This document shows, piece after piece, positions 42,044 to 51,468 of a DNA stretch of 64,000 nt. Position 1 is the stretch's first letter; each line of letters begins with the position of its first letter. The notes beneath the pieces are model-generated. The model was not told the DNA's origin and ran no database searches. It saw only the letters and a program-made list of their open reading frames with translations. Position numbers and translations under genes: made by a program. The DNA comes from an uncultured Paracoccaceae bacterium (GTDB taxonomy: Bacteria; Pseudomonadota; Alphaproteobacteria; Rhodobacterales; Rhodobacteraceae), in NCBI GenBank assembly GCA_947497065.1, contig CANMEQ010000006.1, forward strand, positions 124,001-188,000, read 5' to 3'.

Positions 42044-43339
42044 ATGGCGAATGTGGTTGTTGTCGGTGCGCAATGGGGCGACGAAGGCAAAGGTAAAATC
42101 GTGGACTGGCTGTCGGAACGTGCGGATGTGATCGCGCGCTTTCAAGGTGGGCACAACGCGGGCCACACGCTGGTCATTGAAGGTAAGGTTTACAAACTGC
42201 ATGCGCTGCCATCCGGCGTTGTGCGGGGCGGTAAGCTGTCTGTAATTGGCAACGGCGTTGTGCTGGACCCATGGCACCTGATGAAAGAGATCGCGACGAT
42301 CGAGGCGCAGGGCGTTGAGATCAACCCCGACAACCTGATGATCGCGGAAAACACACCGTTGATCTTGCCTATTCACGGCGAGCTGGACCGTGTGCGCGAG
42401 GAAGCGGCATCGAAGGGCACGAAGATCGGTACGACCGGGCGTGGCATCGGGCCGGCCTATGAAGATAAGGTTGGTCGCCGGTCTATTCGCGTGGCAGATC
42501 TGGCCGATGCGGCGACCTTGGAAGCCCGTGTGGATCGTGCTTTGCAGCACCACAACCCGCTGCGCAAAGGCCTTGGGTTTGACGAGATCGACCGCGATGC
42601 GCTGTTGGCGCAGTTGCAAGAAATCGCGCCGAAGATTTTGCCGTACGCGGCGCCGGTTTGGAAGGTTTTGGCCGAGAAGCGCAAAGCCGGGAAACGGATT
42701 TTGTTCGAAGGGGCGCAAGGCGCCTTGCTGGACATTGATTTCGGCACATACCCGTTTGTGACATCCTCCAACGTGATCGCGGGCCAAGCGGCCACCGGTG
42801 TAGGTCTTGGGCCAACGGCGATTGATTACGTTTTGGGCATCGTCAAAGCCTACACCACCCGCGTGGGTGAGGGGCCGTTCCCGACGGAGCTGGACGATGA
42901 TGATGGCCAGCGGTTGGGTGAACGGGGCCATGAGTTTGGCACGACAACGGGCCGCAAGCGCCGCTGTGGCTGGTTTGACGCAGCCCTGTTGCGCCAGACC
43001 TGTGCGACATCTGGGATTTCCGGTATCTGTCTGACAAAGCTGGATGTTTTGGATGGGTTCGAGACGCTGAAAATCTGTGTGGGGTATGAGCTGGACGGGG
43101 AGCGGTTGGATTATTTGCCGACTGCCGCTGATGCGCAGGCCCGCTGCACGCCGATCTACGAAGAGATGGAAGGTTGGTCTGAAAGCACCGAAGGCGCGCG
43201 GTCTTGGGCGCAGCTTCCGGCGCAAGCGATCAAATATGTGCGGCGCGTGGAAGAGTTGATCGAGTGCCCTGTGGCGCTGGTGTCGACTTCGCCTGAGCGG
43301 GACGACACGATTTTGGTCACCGACCCGTTCGCGGATTAA
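42044..43339 (+). CDS. purA: Adenylosuccinate synthetase
   Basis: A 431-residue enzyme that joins IMP and aspartate with GTP, the first committed step to AMP. The P-loop is GDEGKGK (12-18), followed by the IMP-site phrase HNAGHTL, and later [35 protein letters not shown] and [13 protein letters not shown]. Length and motifs are typical. It is preceded by a GAGGGGATCAAT ribosome region. Four bases after its stop a DUF2842 gene starts, so both are likely cotranscribed and end at the terminator at 43633. Confidence 0.98.
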   Translation: MANVVVVGAQWGDEGKGKIVDWLSERADVIARFQGGHNAGHTLVIEGKVYKLHALPSGVVRGGKLSVIGNGVVLDPWHLMKEIATIEAQGVEINPDNLMIAENTPLILPIHGELDRVREEAASKGTKIGTTGRGIGPAYEDKVGRRSIRVADLADAATLEARVDRALQHHNPLRKGLGFDEIDRDALLAQLQEIAPKILPYAAPVWKVLAEKRKAGKRILFEGAQGALLDIDFGTYPFVTSSNVIAGQAATGVGLGPTAIDYVLGIVKAYTTRVGEGPFPTELDDDDGQRLGERGHEFGTTTGRKRRCGWFDAALLRQTCATSGISGICLTKLDVLDGFETLKICVGYELDGERLDYLPTAADAQARCTPIYEEMEGWSESTEGARSWAQLPAQAIKYVRRVEELIECPVALVSTSPERDDTILVTDPFAD

Positions 43340-43342
43340 GGC

Positions 43343-43585
43343 ATGGCATCGTCTTCGAAATTGTCGCTGAAAGCGCGCAAACGCTGGTCGCTGGTGATCT
43401 TGTTGGTGGGGTTGCCGGTGTATTTGGTGGCATCGGTGACGGTTTTGAACCTGCTCTATCCAGACCCGTTGGCGCGGCCCCCGATTTGGGTGGAGCTGGC
43501 GATTTACATCGGTTTGGGGATTTTGTGGGCGTTTCCGTTTAAGTTTGTATTCAAAGGGATCGGGCAGGCGGACCCGGACGCCTAA
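43343..43585 (+). CDS. DUF2842 small membrane protein
   Basis: An 80-residue protein with two membrane segments (about 17-37 and 49-70), beginning with a basic stretch SLKARKRW and showing YPDPLARPPIWVELAIYIGLG, the DUF2842 phrase. The ATG at 43343 is four bases after the purA stop. No function is known for the family. It is cotranscribed with purA. Confidence 0.8.
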   Translation: MASSSKLSLKARKRWSLVILLVGLPVYLVASVTVLNLLYPDPLARPPIWVELAIYIGLGILWAFPFKFVFKGIGQADPDA

Positions 43586-43632
43586 TTTGCACCTGCGGGG
43601 CAAAAGGTGCCCATGAATAGAACAAAGAAAAG

Positions 43633-43662
43633 CGGCGTCTGGGGGGACCAGACGCCGTTTTT
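43633..43662. terminator. Bidirectional intrinsic terminator
   Basis: CGGCGTCTGG and CCAGACGCCG form a ten-base-pair perfect stem around a five-base loop. TTTTTGA follows on the plus strand and CTTTTCTTTG on the minus strand, so it can end both the purA/DUF2842 transcript and the convergent transcript of the 816-residue protein. Confidence 0.85.
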
Positions 43663-43680
43663 GATTTTAGAGGGGGCCGT

Positions 43681-46131
43681 TTAGCTGGCGGCGCGTTCAG
43701 GGTTGAACTTGCTGTCATCGGGCACTTGGAAGCGACCGTTGCGGACCTGTGTGATCCGGCCTGTGTTGAGCAGGTCAGCAAAGCTGCGCAAGCCGTCTTC
43801 ACGTTTGAAATCGTCGCTGGCCACGGTGCGCACGCGGCGCAAGATTTGGGGGCGAGAGAATTCATCCGCACCTTCAACGAAGGCAGTGTAGGCGGCGGCT
43901 GCTTCGAGCAGGTCTGGCAGCTCAACAGCGCCCATTTTGTCTGCAAATTCTGCGAAGGACCGGGCGTTTTGGTCTGTGGATTGGGCCGCACCTTTGCTGA
44001 CGCGACGCGGCACCACAGGACCGTCCCGTTTGACGCTGTCTGCGACATCCACACGTTGTGCAGCGACCAGTTTGAGCGGCGCGGGGCGCGGACGTTCGGT
44101 CCGTGCTTTGCCGCGCACAACAGGGCGCGGACGCGGTGTGCCTTCTGGGCGGGTTTCGGTGAGGTCCTGACGGAAGGCGTTTTCAGCATCTTGGCCTGCG
44201 TCATCGTCTTCGCCGATCATGCGCGCGGCTTCTTTGGCTGCAACGGCAGCTTTGAGCTGTGCGATGGCGCTACGACGACGGCTGGCACCGGGTTCTTGCA
44301 TCTGAACATCTGTTTCAGACATGAGACGGTCCAGCGCAGAATCGTCTACGTTTTCCGCTTCGGCCAGAAAACCGTGGGTTTGCGGGGCTTTGTCTGCGTC
44401 AGATGTGTCTTCGGCAGGTGTTTCATCCGCTGTGTTTTCTTCGGCTTCGGTGACTTCCACAGGGTCGTCTTGCGAAGCGATTTCGGTTTCGGCTGCTTCA
44501 GGTTCAGCGGTTTCAGCGTCGGCGATCTCGGGCTCGGGGGCCTCATCTTCTGCCACAGCGTCTGCCACATCTTCATCTGCAGGCGTGTCTTCGACCATCG
44601 CGCCAGCGACCGTGTTTGAGACTGCGCTGAGGATCGAGGACATATCGTCTTCGGCCACATCTTCGGCGGTTTCAGAGGCGGCGTCTTTGGCGATTTCGTT
44701 GAGATCGGCGGCCAGCTCGTCGTCGTCGATCATGTCCAATGTGTCGGCAGGGATGTCTGCGTCTTCAAGGAATTCATCGAGTTCGTCTGCACCGTCGAGC
44801 AACGCGAGGTCTGGGCCGGATTTTAGAGCAGCTTGGGCGATTTTAACGTCGTCTTCTGCTTTCGCTTCGGCCTTTGCGTCTGCCTTGTCTTGGGTGGCTT
44901 TTTCCTGTGCGGCTTTGGCGGCCTCATAGTCGGCGCGTTTCATGCGGACCACACGGGCAACCGGTTTGGCCGGAGCCGCGTCTGTTGCTTCGTTTGCTGC
45001 TTCTTCCGCGTCTGCTGCGGCGCTGTCTTTGCCTGCGTTGCGGGCCATGACCCGTGCGATCATGTCCGGTGCCGGAGTTGGTGCCGGGGTTGGTTCGTCG
45101 GTGGGAGCAGGGGCGGCGTCTTCGGTTTCGACTTCGTCTGCGGCTGCGTCCAGTTCTGAAATTTCGGCTTCGTGTGCGTCGAAATCAGCCACAGGATCTA
45201 CGTGATCTGCAACGTCCGGTGTGTCCATTTCTGGTAAGAACTGTTCGCTGAGATCATCAGAGGCGTCGGTGTTTGTGTCGCCCACAACGGCGCGAATGCG
45301 TTGCAGTTTCGCGGCGATGCTGTCGGCGTCCGGATGGGCCGGTACGGTGGTGTTGATGGAGACGTCAGAGGCTGCGTCTTCCGCTGTGGGGGTGGCGAGC
45401 AGGGCGGAGGGTGCTGTTTCGGCAGCCTCTTGCGTGTCTGCGTCGTCTTTTGCGGATTTGACGTTTGCGGGGGCTGAATTTGCCTCCTCTTTGGAGGGGG
45501 CTTCGTCGGCCTGTGCGTCTGCGTCTTTCTTCGCCTCGGCATCCGCTTTCGCTTTTGCTTCGGTTTCAGCTTTTTCCTCGGCTTCAGCTTTCGCTTCGGC
45601 AGCGGCTTTCGCGTCTTCTTTTGCTTTGCGCGCGGCGTCTTTTTCGGCCTTGGCTTTCGCGCGGGCTTCTTTCTTTGCGAGCTTTTCGGCTTTGCGTGCA
45701 GCACGCTCTTTCGCGCGCTCTTCGGCTTTCGCGTCAGCTTCAGCTTTTTCGCGTGCCTCTTGAGCGGCGGCTTCCTCAGCGGCGGCTTTTTCCTGCGCCT
45801 CTTTGGCAGCAGTCTCAGCCGCATCATCTGCTGCGCTGTCTTCGGCCTCTGATGGGGCACCTGATTGATCGGCCAGCGCCTGGGCACGCAGGACGATTCC
45901 ATCGTCGCTCATGCGGGCGTCAACGCGGCGTGAGATTTCACGCTCGGCGATTTTGGCCAACATCTCGGCGTCGGGTGTGGGGGGTTCTGCCCCGAAGTAC
46001 CGGTCATCGGCGGCCAATCCACGGAAATACTCCGCGATGGCTTTCATCGTGTTGAAGGAATCATCGAATCCCTCCAGCGTGCACGAGAAAGTGCCGTATG
46101 AGACGGTAAGAATCTTACTTGTTCCAACCAT
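43681..46131 (-). CDS. Long Ala/Glu/Lys-rich cytoplasmic protein, unknown function
   Basis: An 816-residue protein of three parts. The N-terminal 75 residues (VSYGTFSCTLEGFDDSFNTMKAIAEYF) look folded. Residues about 100-215 are an Ala/Lys/Glu repeat resembling a TolA-like long helix. Residues about 215-600 are acidic and low complexity (EDTPADEDVADAVAEDEAPE). A C-terminal domain of about 110 residues (SFAEFADKMGAVELPDLLEAAA to the end) has a winged-helix-like helical layout. No membrane segment or signal peptide is visible. The family is conserved only by impression in Rhodobacterales. It is divergent from thiN and convergent with purA/DUF2842. Confidence 0.7.
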   Translation of the reverse strand: MVGTSKILTVSYGTFSCTLEGFDDSFNTMKAIAEYFRGLAADDRYFGAEPPTPDAEMLAKIAEREISRRVDARMSDDGIVLRAQALADQSGAPSEAEDSAADDAAETAAKEAQEKAAAEEAAAQEAREKAEADAKAEERAKERAARKAEKLAKKEARAKAKAEKDAARKAKEDAKAAAEAKAEAEEKAETEAKAKADAEAKKDADAQADEAPSKEEANSAPANVKSAKDDADTQEAAETAPSALLATPTAEDAASDVSINTTVPAHPDADSIAAKLQRIRAVVGDTNTDASDDLSEQFLPEMDTPDVADHVDPVADFDAHEAEISELDAAADEVETEDAAPAPTDEPTPAPTPAPDMIARVMARNAGKDSAAADAEEAANEATDAAPAKPVARVVRMKRADYEAAKAAQEKATQDKADAKAEAKAEDDVKIAQAALKSGPDLALLDGADELDEFLEDADIPADTLDMIDDDELAADLNEIAKDAASETAEDVAEDDMSSILSAVSNTVAGAMVEDTPADEDVADAVAEDEAPEPEIADAETAEPEAAETEIASQDDPVEVTEAEENTADETPAEDTSDADKAPQTHGFLAEAENVDDSALDRLMSETDVQMQEPGASRRRSAIAQLKAAVAAKEAARMIGEDDDAGQDAENAFRQDLTETRPEGTPRPRPVVRGKARTERPRPAPLKLVAAQRVDVADSVKRDGPVVPRRVSKGAAQSTDQNARSFAEFADKMGAVELPDLLEAAAAYTAFVEGADEFSRPQILRRVRTVASDDFKREDGLRSFADLLNTGRITQVRNGRFQVPDDSKFNPERAAS

Positions 46132-46272
46132 GTTTTGCTCGCTTTCTACTCAAACCTTTGGCCACACACTGGGTGGCAATTGGTTCGCAATTGGGAACGA
46201 TACTGCGTTATATTGGGTATTATTTCGTGGCAGATTTGTGGCACGCCAATAAATTAAGGGAAATGAGACGCG

Positions 46273-46956
46273 ATGACGCCAATTGTAGCTGGGGATCAGC
46301 CATTAACCTTAATCGGTGGGGTGCGGCCGGCGTCTGGTGCGCTGGATATGGCCTTAAAATACGGCGAAACCGTGGTCTGTGCCGATGGTGGAGCCGATTG
46401 GGCGCTGTGGGCGGAGCTGGATCCGGTTGCCGTAATTGGCGACCTCGATTCGATCTCACCGTCGACGCGGGCGACCTTTGCCGATGTTGTGCATCCCGTG
46501 TCCGAGCAAGAGAGTACGGATTTCGACAAAGCGTTGCGCCATATTGAGGCGCCTTTGGTGCTGGGGGTTGGGTTCAGCGGCGGGCGCATTGATCATGAGC
46601 TGGGGTCGCTGACCGTTTTGGCGCGCCATGCAGACCGGCGGTGTATTTTGATCGGGGAAGACACGATTACCCTTTTGTGTCCGCCGCAGATCACCTTGGC
46701 GTTAGAGCCGGGGACGGCGGTGTCGTTGTTTCCGCTGGGGCCGGTGGGCTGTGACAGCACGGGGTTGCAGTGGCCCACAAAAGGGTTGCGGTTTGCGCCG
46801 GATGGGCAAATCGGGACGTTGAATAAGGCCACGGGGGCAGTCACGCTACAGCCGGATGCGCCCAAGATGGTGCTTATTCTGCCGCGGTCAGCGTTTGAGG
46901 TTACGGTGCAGGCGATGTTGCAAGGCGGCGCGCGATGGCCTGTTCGCGCAGAATAA
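46273..46956 (+). CDS. thiN: Thiamine diphosphokinase
   Basis: A 227-residue enzyme that makes thiamine diphosphate from thiamine and ATP. CADGGADWAL and AVIGDLDSIS (the DxDS metal motif) and EQESTDFDKAL are the family signature, followed by LGVGFSGGRIDHELG. The C-terminal part holds the thiamine site (TKGLRFAPDGQIGTLNKATG). Length is typical. The 3' end overlaps the convergent EamA gene by 56 bases. It diverges from the 816-residue protein gene over a 141-base AT-richer promoter region. Confidence 0.93.
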   Translation: MTPIVAGDQPLTLIGGVRPASGALDMALKYGETVVCADGGADWALWAELDPVAVIGDLDSISPSTRATFADVVHPVSEQESTDFDKALRHIEAPLVLGVGFSGGRIDHELGSLTVLARHADRRCILIGEDTITLLCPPQITLALEPGTAVSLFPLGPVGCDSTGLQWPTKGLRFAPDGQIGTLNKATGAVTLQPDAPKMVLILPRSAFEVTVQAMLQGGARWPVRAE

Positions 46957-47806
46957 CATAAAGACCTGCGGCGATGGTGATGGCGATGCCGAGGGCCGCG
47001 AGCCCGTTGGGCAGGTCGCGGAATACCAGATAGCCGATGACCGTGCCGATGGGGATTTCCAGATATTGCATGGGCGCGAGGGTGGCTGAGGGGGCGAACC
47101 GCAGGCTCCACGTCATGAGAAGGTGAGAGAGGGTGCCCAGTGTGCCCAAGGTCGCCAGAAGCGCCCAATCCACGCTGGAGACGGGGCTGAGGCTGAACAA
47201 GGGGACATCGCGCAGGGCAAGGAGCGCGAGACCCAGTAGGGGCATCGCCATGAGGCCGGAGAGGCATTGCATGCCGATCGGGTCCACGTCTTTGGCGATT
47301 GTGCGGGTGACCAGCATGAACAGCGCAAAGATCACGGCCACGCCCATGGGCAGCAAGGCGGCCAAGCCCACGGCGATGAAGTTGGGTTGCACGACCAGCA
47401 AGGTGCCTATGAACCCAACAGCGCAGGCCGCCAAACGGTGGGGGCCCACTTCCTCGCCTAAAAACACTTTGCCCAAGAGTAACATGATGAAGGGCATCAC
47501 AAAGGCGATGGCGATGGCATCGGCCAGTGGTAAAAATTGCAGGGAGGCGAACATCAGGGCGACGCCGCAGATGTGCAGGCCCGTGCGCACGCCGGTAAGC
47601 GTGACGAGGCGTTTGCCGCGCGGCAGTGCGTGGCCTGCGAGCCAGACGAAAGGCAGTAACAGGATGGCTTGCAACGAAAATCGCACGAAGACCAAGAACC
47701 CGATGGAGAGATCATCGCCCAACACTTTTGCGGTCGCATCGCTGAGCGGGGCGAGGAGGCAAAAGCCGAACATGAGGAGAATTCCAAGGAGGGGGCGGTC
47801 TTTCAT
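46901..47806 (-). CDS. EamA/DMT-family transporter
   Basis: A 301-residue membrane protein with ten hydrophobic segments in two EamA repeats (DMT superfamily). The first repeat spans about 6-135, the second about 150-290. The family exports or imports amino acids, nucleotide bases or other metabolites; the substrate is not visible. The stop codon side overlaps thiN by 56 bases in antisense, so expression of both could interfere. The ATG at 47806 follows a GGGGCGGTC-containing leader on the minus strand. Confidence 0.9.
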   Translation of the reverse strand: MKDRPLLGILLMFGFCLLAPLSDATAKVLGDDLSIGFLVFVRFSLQAILLLPFVWLAGHALPRGKRLVTLTGVRTGLHICGVALMFASLQFLPLADAIAIAFVMPFIMLLLGKVFLGEEVGPHRLAACAVGFIGTLLVVQPNFIAVGLAALLPMGVAVIFALFMLVTRTIAKDVDPIGMQCLSGLMAMPLLGLALLALRDVPLFSLSPVSSVDWALLATLGTLGTLSHLLMTWSLRFAPSATLAPMQYLEIPIGTVIGYLVFRDLPNGLAALGIAITIAAGLYVILREQAIARRLATSPAP

Positions 47807-47969
47807 AGAGACACGCTAGGCTTGTGTTTACCAGAGGTCCAGACCCAACGGGGGCCTGATGTGGTGGCCGTGATGACGGGAACTTGACTGATGGTGACAA
47901 GTTTTGCCCTACGAGGTGCAAGAGTGCGTGCTATATAGAAGCCAAGCACTGGTTAAAGGCTACGAGCAC

Positions 47970-48893
47970 ATGAAAGCATTGATTCTAGACGCACCGCGCG
48001 CACTGCGGTTGGACGAGGTTCCCGACCCCGTTGCGACGGGGAATACTGTTTTGGTGCGCGTACACGCTGCGGGTGTAAGTGAGTCTGATGTTTGGGGATA
48101 CCAAAATCCAACGGCAGATCCTGTTGATGTGCTGGGCCAAGAGATTGCTGGCACCGTGGTTGGCGGGGATATGGATGGGGTCCGTGTTGTTGTAAACCCG
48201 ATGGTGACTTGCGGTGAATGCGCCGCCTGTCTGTCTGGTCGAACGAATTTGTGCACCGAGCGGCGGATGATGGCGAGCTTGCCACAGTCCAGCGGTCTGG
48301 CGGAATTTGTGGCCGTTCCGCGCAGCAATATTTTGGAGCTTCCATCGGATGTGCCATTTCCGACGGCCTGTTTGATCGAGCCGTTGGCCCGTGGGTGGCA
48401 TGTGTCGCGCATGTCGCGGCGGGCGTTCCCGAGAGGGCGCGTTGGGCTTGTGATCGGGACCTGTGCCGTGGGGCTGGGTGCGAAGCTGGCGTTGCAGGCG
48501 CAGGGGATTGAGAATGTCACCTGTGTTGAGGATAACGCCGAGGTGACGGCTGAGTATGACATTATCATTGATGTTGTGAGCAGTGATGCCTCGCGGGCGT
48601 TGGCCTCTGGCTGTGTGGCGGCGGGCGGTGTGATTGGCCTTGCCGGGCTGGCCTCAGGCGCAGGGGGGCTGGATCTTGGCCGTTTGTCCGCGCGCGAAGT
48701 GACCGTGATGTGCACGACGGCCTATACAAGCCAGGATTTCCACGACACTGCGCAGGCCGTGTTTGACGGTCGATTGGGGCCATTGGATTGGGTGGATGTG
48801 CGGCCCTTGGCTGATGGGCCTGCCGTGTTCGAAGAGCTGGCTGCCGGGCGCGCAAGCGTGCCGCGTGTGGTGCTGACGCCAAGCGTGGCCTAG
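47970..48893 (+). CDS. Short medium-chain alcohol dehydrogenase-like protein, catalytic zinc Cys missing
   Basis: A 307-residue MDR-superfamily protein, shorter than the usual 340-350. The structural-zinc cysteines are complete (CGECAACLSGRTNLC). The catalytic-zinc position normally Cys in G-[IV]-C-x-S-D reads GVSESD with Ser37, so that ligand is lost; the Glu of GQEIAG remains. The nucleotide-binding loop is GTCAVGLGAKLALQ (about 163-176), and the Rossmann domain is compact. It may reduce or oxidise without the usual zinc, act as a quinone-reductase-like enzyme, or be non-catalytic. The start ATG 47970 is preferred over 47904. Confidence 0.75.
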   Translation: MKALILDAPRALRLDEVPDPVATGNTVLVRVHAAGVSESDVWGYQNPTADPVDVLGQEIAGTVVGGDMDGVRVVVNPMVTCGECAACLSGRTNLCTERRMMASLPQSSGLAEFVAVPRSNILELPSDVPFPTACLIEPLARGWHVSRMSRRAFPRGRVGLVIGTCAVGLGAKLALQAQGIENVTCVEDNAEVTAEYDIIIDVVSSDASRALASGCVAAGGVIGLAGLASGAGGLDLGRLSAREVTVMCTTAYTSQDFHDTAQAVFDGRLGPLDWVDVRPLADGPAVFEELAAGRASVPRVVLTPSVA

Positions 48894-48902
48894 GGCCGCG
48901 CC

Positions 48903-50276
48903 CTAGCAATTCGGGATATTCACGGCCAGTCCACCGAGTGCAGTCTCTTTATATTTTTCTGACATGTCGGCCCCTGTTTGACGCATCGTTTCGATCGCGG
49001 CATCGAGGGGGACGAGGTGCGTGCCATCGCCACGCAGGGCGAGGGAGGCGGCGGACACCGCTTTGATTGCCCCAAGCCCATTGCGCTCGATACAGGGGAC
49101 CTGCACCAAACCGCGCACGGGATCGCAGGTCATGCCGAGGTGGTGTTCCAACGCGATTTCGGCTGCATTTTCGATCTGCTGGGGGGAGCCGCCCAACACG
49201 GCACACATGCCTGCGGCGGCCATGGCGGCGGCGCTGCCGACTTCGGCCTGACAGCCCGCTTCGGCGCCGCTGATCGAGGCGTTGTATTTCACCAACCCGC
49301 CAATCGCGGCGGCGGTGAGCAGGAAGTCGGGGATTTTTGAGGGTTGGGCGCTGGGCACATGATCGAGGTAGTACCGCAGGGTGGCGGGCACGACGCCTGC
49401 AGCCCCGTTGGTGGGCGCAGTGACGACTTGGCCGCCCGCCGCGTTTTCCTCGTTCACCGCCATGGCGTAGGCGGACATCCAATCGTTGATCGTGTGAGGG
49501 GCCGTGAGGTTCATGCCCGCTTCGGCCTGCAGGGCGTCGTGGATGGCGCGGGCGCGCCGTTTGACGGAGAGGCCACCGGGCAGGATGCCGTCGGTGGTGA
49601 GGCCACGGTTGATGCAGGTGTTCATGACATCCCAGATGCGCGCCAGCCCCTCATTAAGGCGCGAGGAGGTCACGCGGCTAAGTTCATTTTGACGTTTCAT
49701 GTCAGAAATGCTGAGGCCGGATTTTGACGCCATTTCAACCATTTCCGTCGCGGACTTAAACGGGAATGGTACGGGTGGCCCATCTTGCGTGTCGACGCCA
49801 TTGGCCAGTTCATCAGCCGTGAGGACAAAGCCGCCGCCGATGGAGTAATAGGTGACCTGCGTGAGGATATCGCCCTGCGCGTCGGTGCCTTTGAGGATCA
49901 GACCGTTGGCGTGGCCGGGCAAGGCTGGGCCGTAGTCGAAGGTCAGGTGCTCTTTGGGGGCGAAGTGCAGCGGGGCAAAGCCGTCGGGCTGAACGGTGCC
50001 TTGCGCCGCGATGCGGTCGAATTCTTTGGCGGCTTTGTCTGGGTCGAAGTCATCCGCACGAAAGCCTGCGAGGCCCAGAATGGTGGCGCGGTCGGTTGCG
50101 TGGCCCACGCCGGTGAAGGCAAGTGATCCATGAAGAGAGGCGCGTAAGCCTTTGACTTCGAAGGGTTGTTCGCGAAGGTGATCAAGGAATTTTCCAGCCG
50201 CTACCATGGGTCCGATGGTGTGCGAGGAAGACGGGCCGATGCCCACCTTGAACATGTCAAAGACGCTTAGAAACAT
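48903..50276 (-). CDS. sdaA: L-serine ammonia-lyase (serine deaminase)
   Basis: A 457-residue iron-sulfur L-serine dehydratase (single-chain alpha/beta fused). The N-terminal beta domain has [19 protein letters not shown], and the C-terminal alpha domain carries the cluster-binding cysteines in [23 protein letters not shown] and [10 protein letters not shown]. It converts L-serine to pyruvate and ammonia. Length is normal. It converges with the alcohol dehydrogenase-like gene at 48893. The ATG at 50276 was chosen; another ATG four bases upstream is out of frame. Confidence 0.97.
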   Translation of the reverse strand: MFLSVFDMFKVGIGPSSSHTIGPMVAAGKFLDHLREQPFEVKGLRASLHGSLAFTGVGHATDRATILGLAGFRADDFDPDKAAKEFDRIAAQGTVQPDGFAPLHFAPKEHLTFDYGPALPGHANGLILKGTDAQGDILTQVTYYSIGGGFVLTADELANGVDTQDGPPVPFPFKSATEMVEMASKSGLSISDMKRQNELSRVTSSRLNEGLARIWDVMNTCINRGLTTDGILPGGLSVKRRARAIHDALQAEAGMNLTAPHTINDWMSAYAMAVNEENAAGGQVVTAPTNGAAGVVPATLRYYLDHVPSAQPSKIPDFLLTAAAIGGLVKYNASISGAEAGCQAEVGSAAAMAAAGMCAVLGGSPQQIENAAEIALEHHLGMTCDPVRGLVQVPCIERNGLGAIKAVSAASLALRGDGTHLVPLDAAIETMRQTGADMSEKYKETALGGLAVNIPNC

Positions 50277-50514
50277 ACATGATCCCTATCATTGTCCGGT
50301 CAGCTTAACGGTTTACGGGGTGTGTGCAGCCTGGAAAGCGACACAACATATCCGCTTTGCGCGATTGGGCGCGGCGCGCGGTTTGAGCTGTGTGGTGTTC
50401 GGGCGTGGGATGTTCACGTGAAATTAATCGGTGTTTTGAAATACTGCCCCCTCGCGTGTGGGGTTCCGATTGCGTATACACCAAGAAACGCCACCACCGT
50501 GCAGGAGCACATTG

Positions 50515-51300
50515 ATGTCTGAATTGTCCCCCATTGATAAAGCCAAATTCGTGGCCGCCAAACAGGCGATGGCCTATGTTAAGGATGGGATGAAAATCGG
50601 GCTGGGCAGCGGGTCGACCGCGGCGTGGATGGTGAAATGCCTTGGCGAGCATGTCGCCGAACAGGGGCTGAACATCAAAGGCGTGCCGTCATCATCGCGC
50701 ACGGCGGCCTTGGCCCGTGAAGTGGGATTGGACGTTATTTCCTTGGACGAAGCCCGTTGGCTGGACCTGACGATTGACGGGGCGGACGAATTCGATGGGA
50801 ACTTGAATTTGCTGAAAGGCGGTGGCGGGTCTTTGTTGCAAGAAAAGATCGTGGCCACGGCCAGCGATCAGATGATTGTGATCGCGGATGCGTCCAAGGC
50901 GGTGGAAACACTGGGCAGTTTTCCCTTGCCGATCGAAGTTGTGCCGTTCGGGTGGCAGACCACCAAGGTGCTGGTGGAGGAGACGCTGATCGGCATGGAT
51001 GTGCTGGGGCGCAAGGTGTCGCTGCGGATGAATGGCGATGCGCCGTTCTACACCGATGAGGGCAATCACATCTTGGATTTGCACCTCAACCGGATTGGCA
51101 ATGCGCGCCAACTTTCGTTGGTTATCAATCAGATACCGGGCGTTGTTGAGAACGGATTGTTCATTGATATCTGTGATGTCGTGGTGATCGGCTATGGTGA
51201 TGGCCGCGTGGAAGTGCGCGATATCAACCAAGGGTCGATTGATGAAACACGCATCGATTTTGTCGAAACCGAAAACCTGTTTGCGGATCTGTCGGACTAG
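50515..51300 (+). CDS. rpiA: Ribose-5-phosphate isomerase A
   Basis: A 261-residue isomerase of the pentose phosphate pathway. The family features are IGLGSGSTAAWMV, DGADEFD (with the catalytic Asp), LKGGGGSLLQEKI and the Lys/Glu around GNHILDL. The start is ATG 50515, preceded by GCAGGAGC. It stands alone: sdaA lies on the other strand and gor starts 168 bases downstream. An upstream in-frame extension to 50458 reads into untranslated leader and is rejected. Confidence 0.96.
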   Translation: MSELSPIDKAKFVAAKQAMAYVKDGMKIGLGSGSTAAWMVKCLGEHVAEQGLNIKGVPSSSRTAALAREVGLDVISLDEARWLDLTIDGADEFDGNLNLLKGGGGSLLQEKIVATASDQMIVIADASKAVETLGSFPLPIEVVPFGWQTTKVLVEETLIGMDVLGRKVSLRMNGDAPFYTDEGNHILDLHLNRIGNARQLSLVINQIPGVVENGLFIDICDVVVIGYGDGRVEVRDINQGSIDETRIDFVETENLFADLSD

Positions 51301-51468
51301 GGTTTTGCCGGTGCTTAGGGTCGTGAGGCCTGTATTTCGGGCAGGGACATTAGCGGCGGTGGGCAGCCTGCCGCGCGCCTGGTGCGGGTGGTGTTCGGCT
51401 GTGCGCTATGATTTACCCGTTTTCAACATTGGGTCCCCGATGGGACTTGTCTAAACGAAAGGCCCGAA

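Noticed and set aside
41831-43603. Open frame of 590 codons opposite purA and DUF2842
   Set aside because: It is antisense to purA with Arg/His-rich translation and no known features; purA itself is unmistakable.
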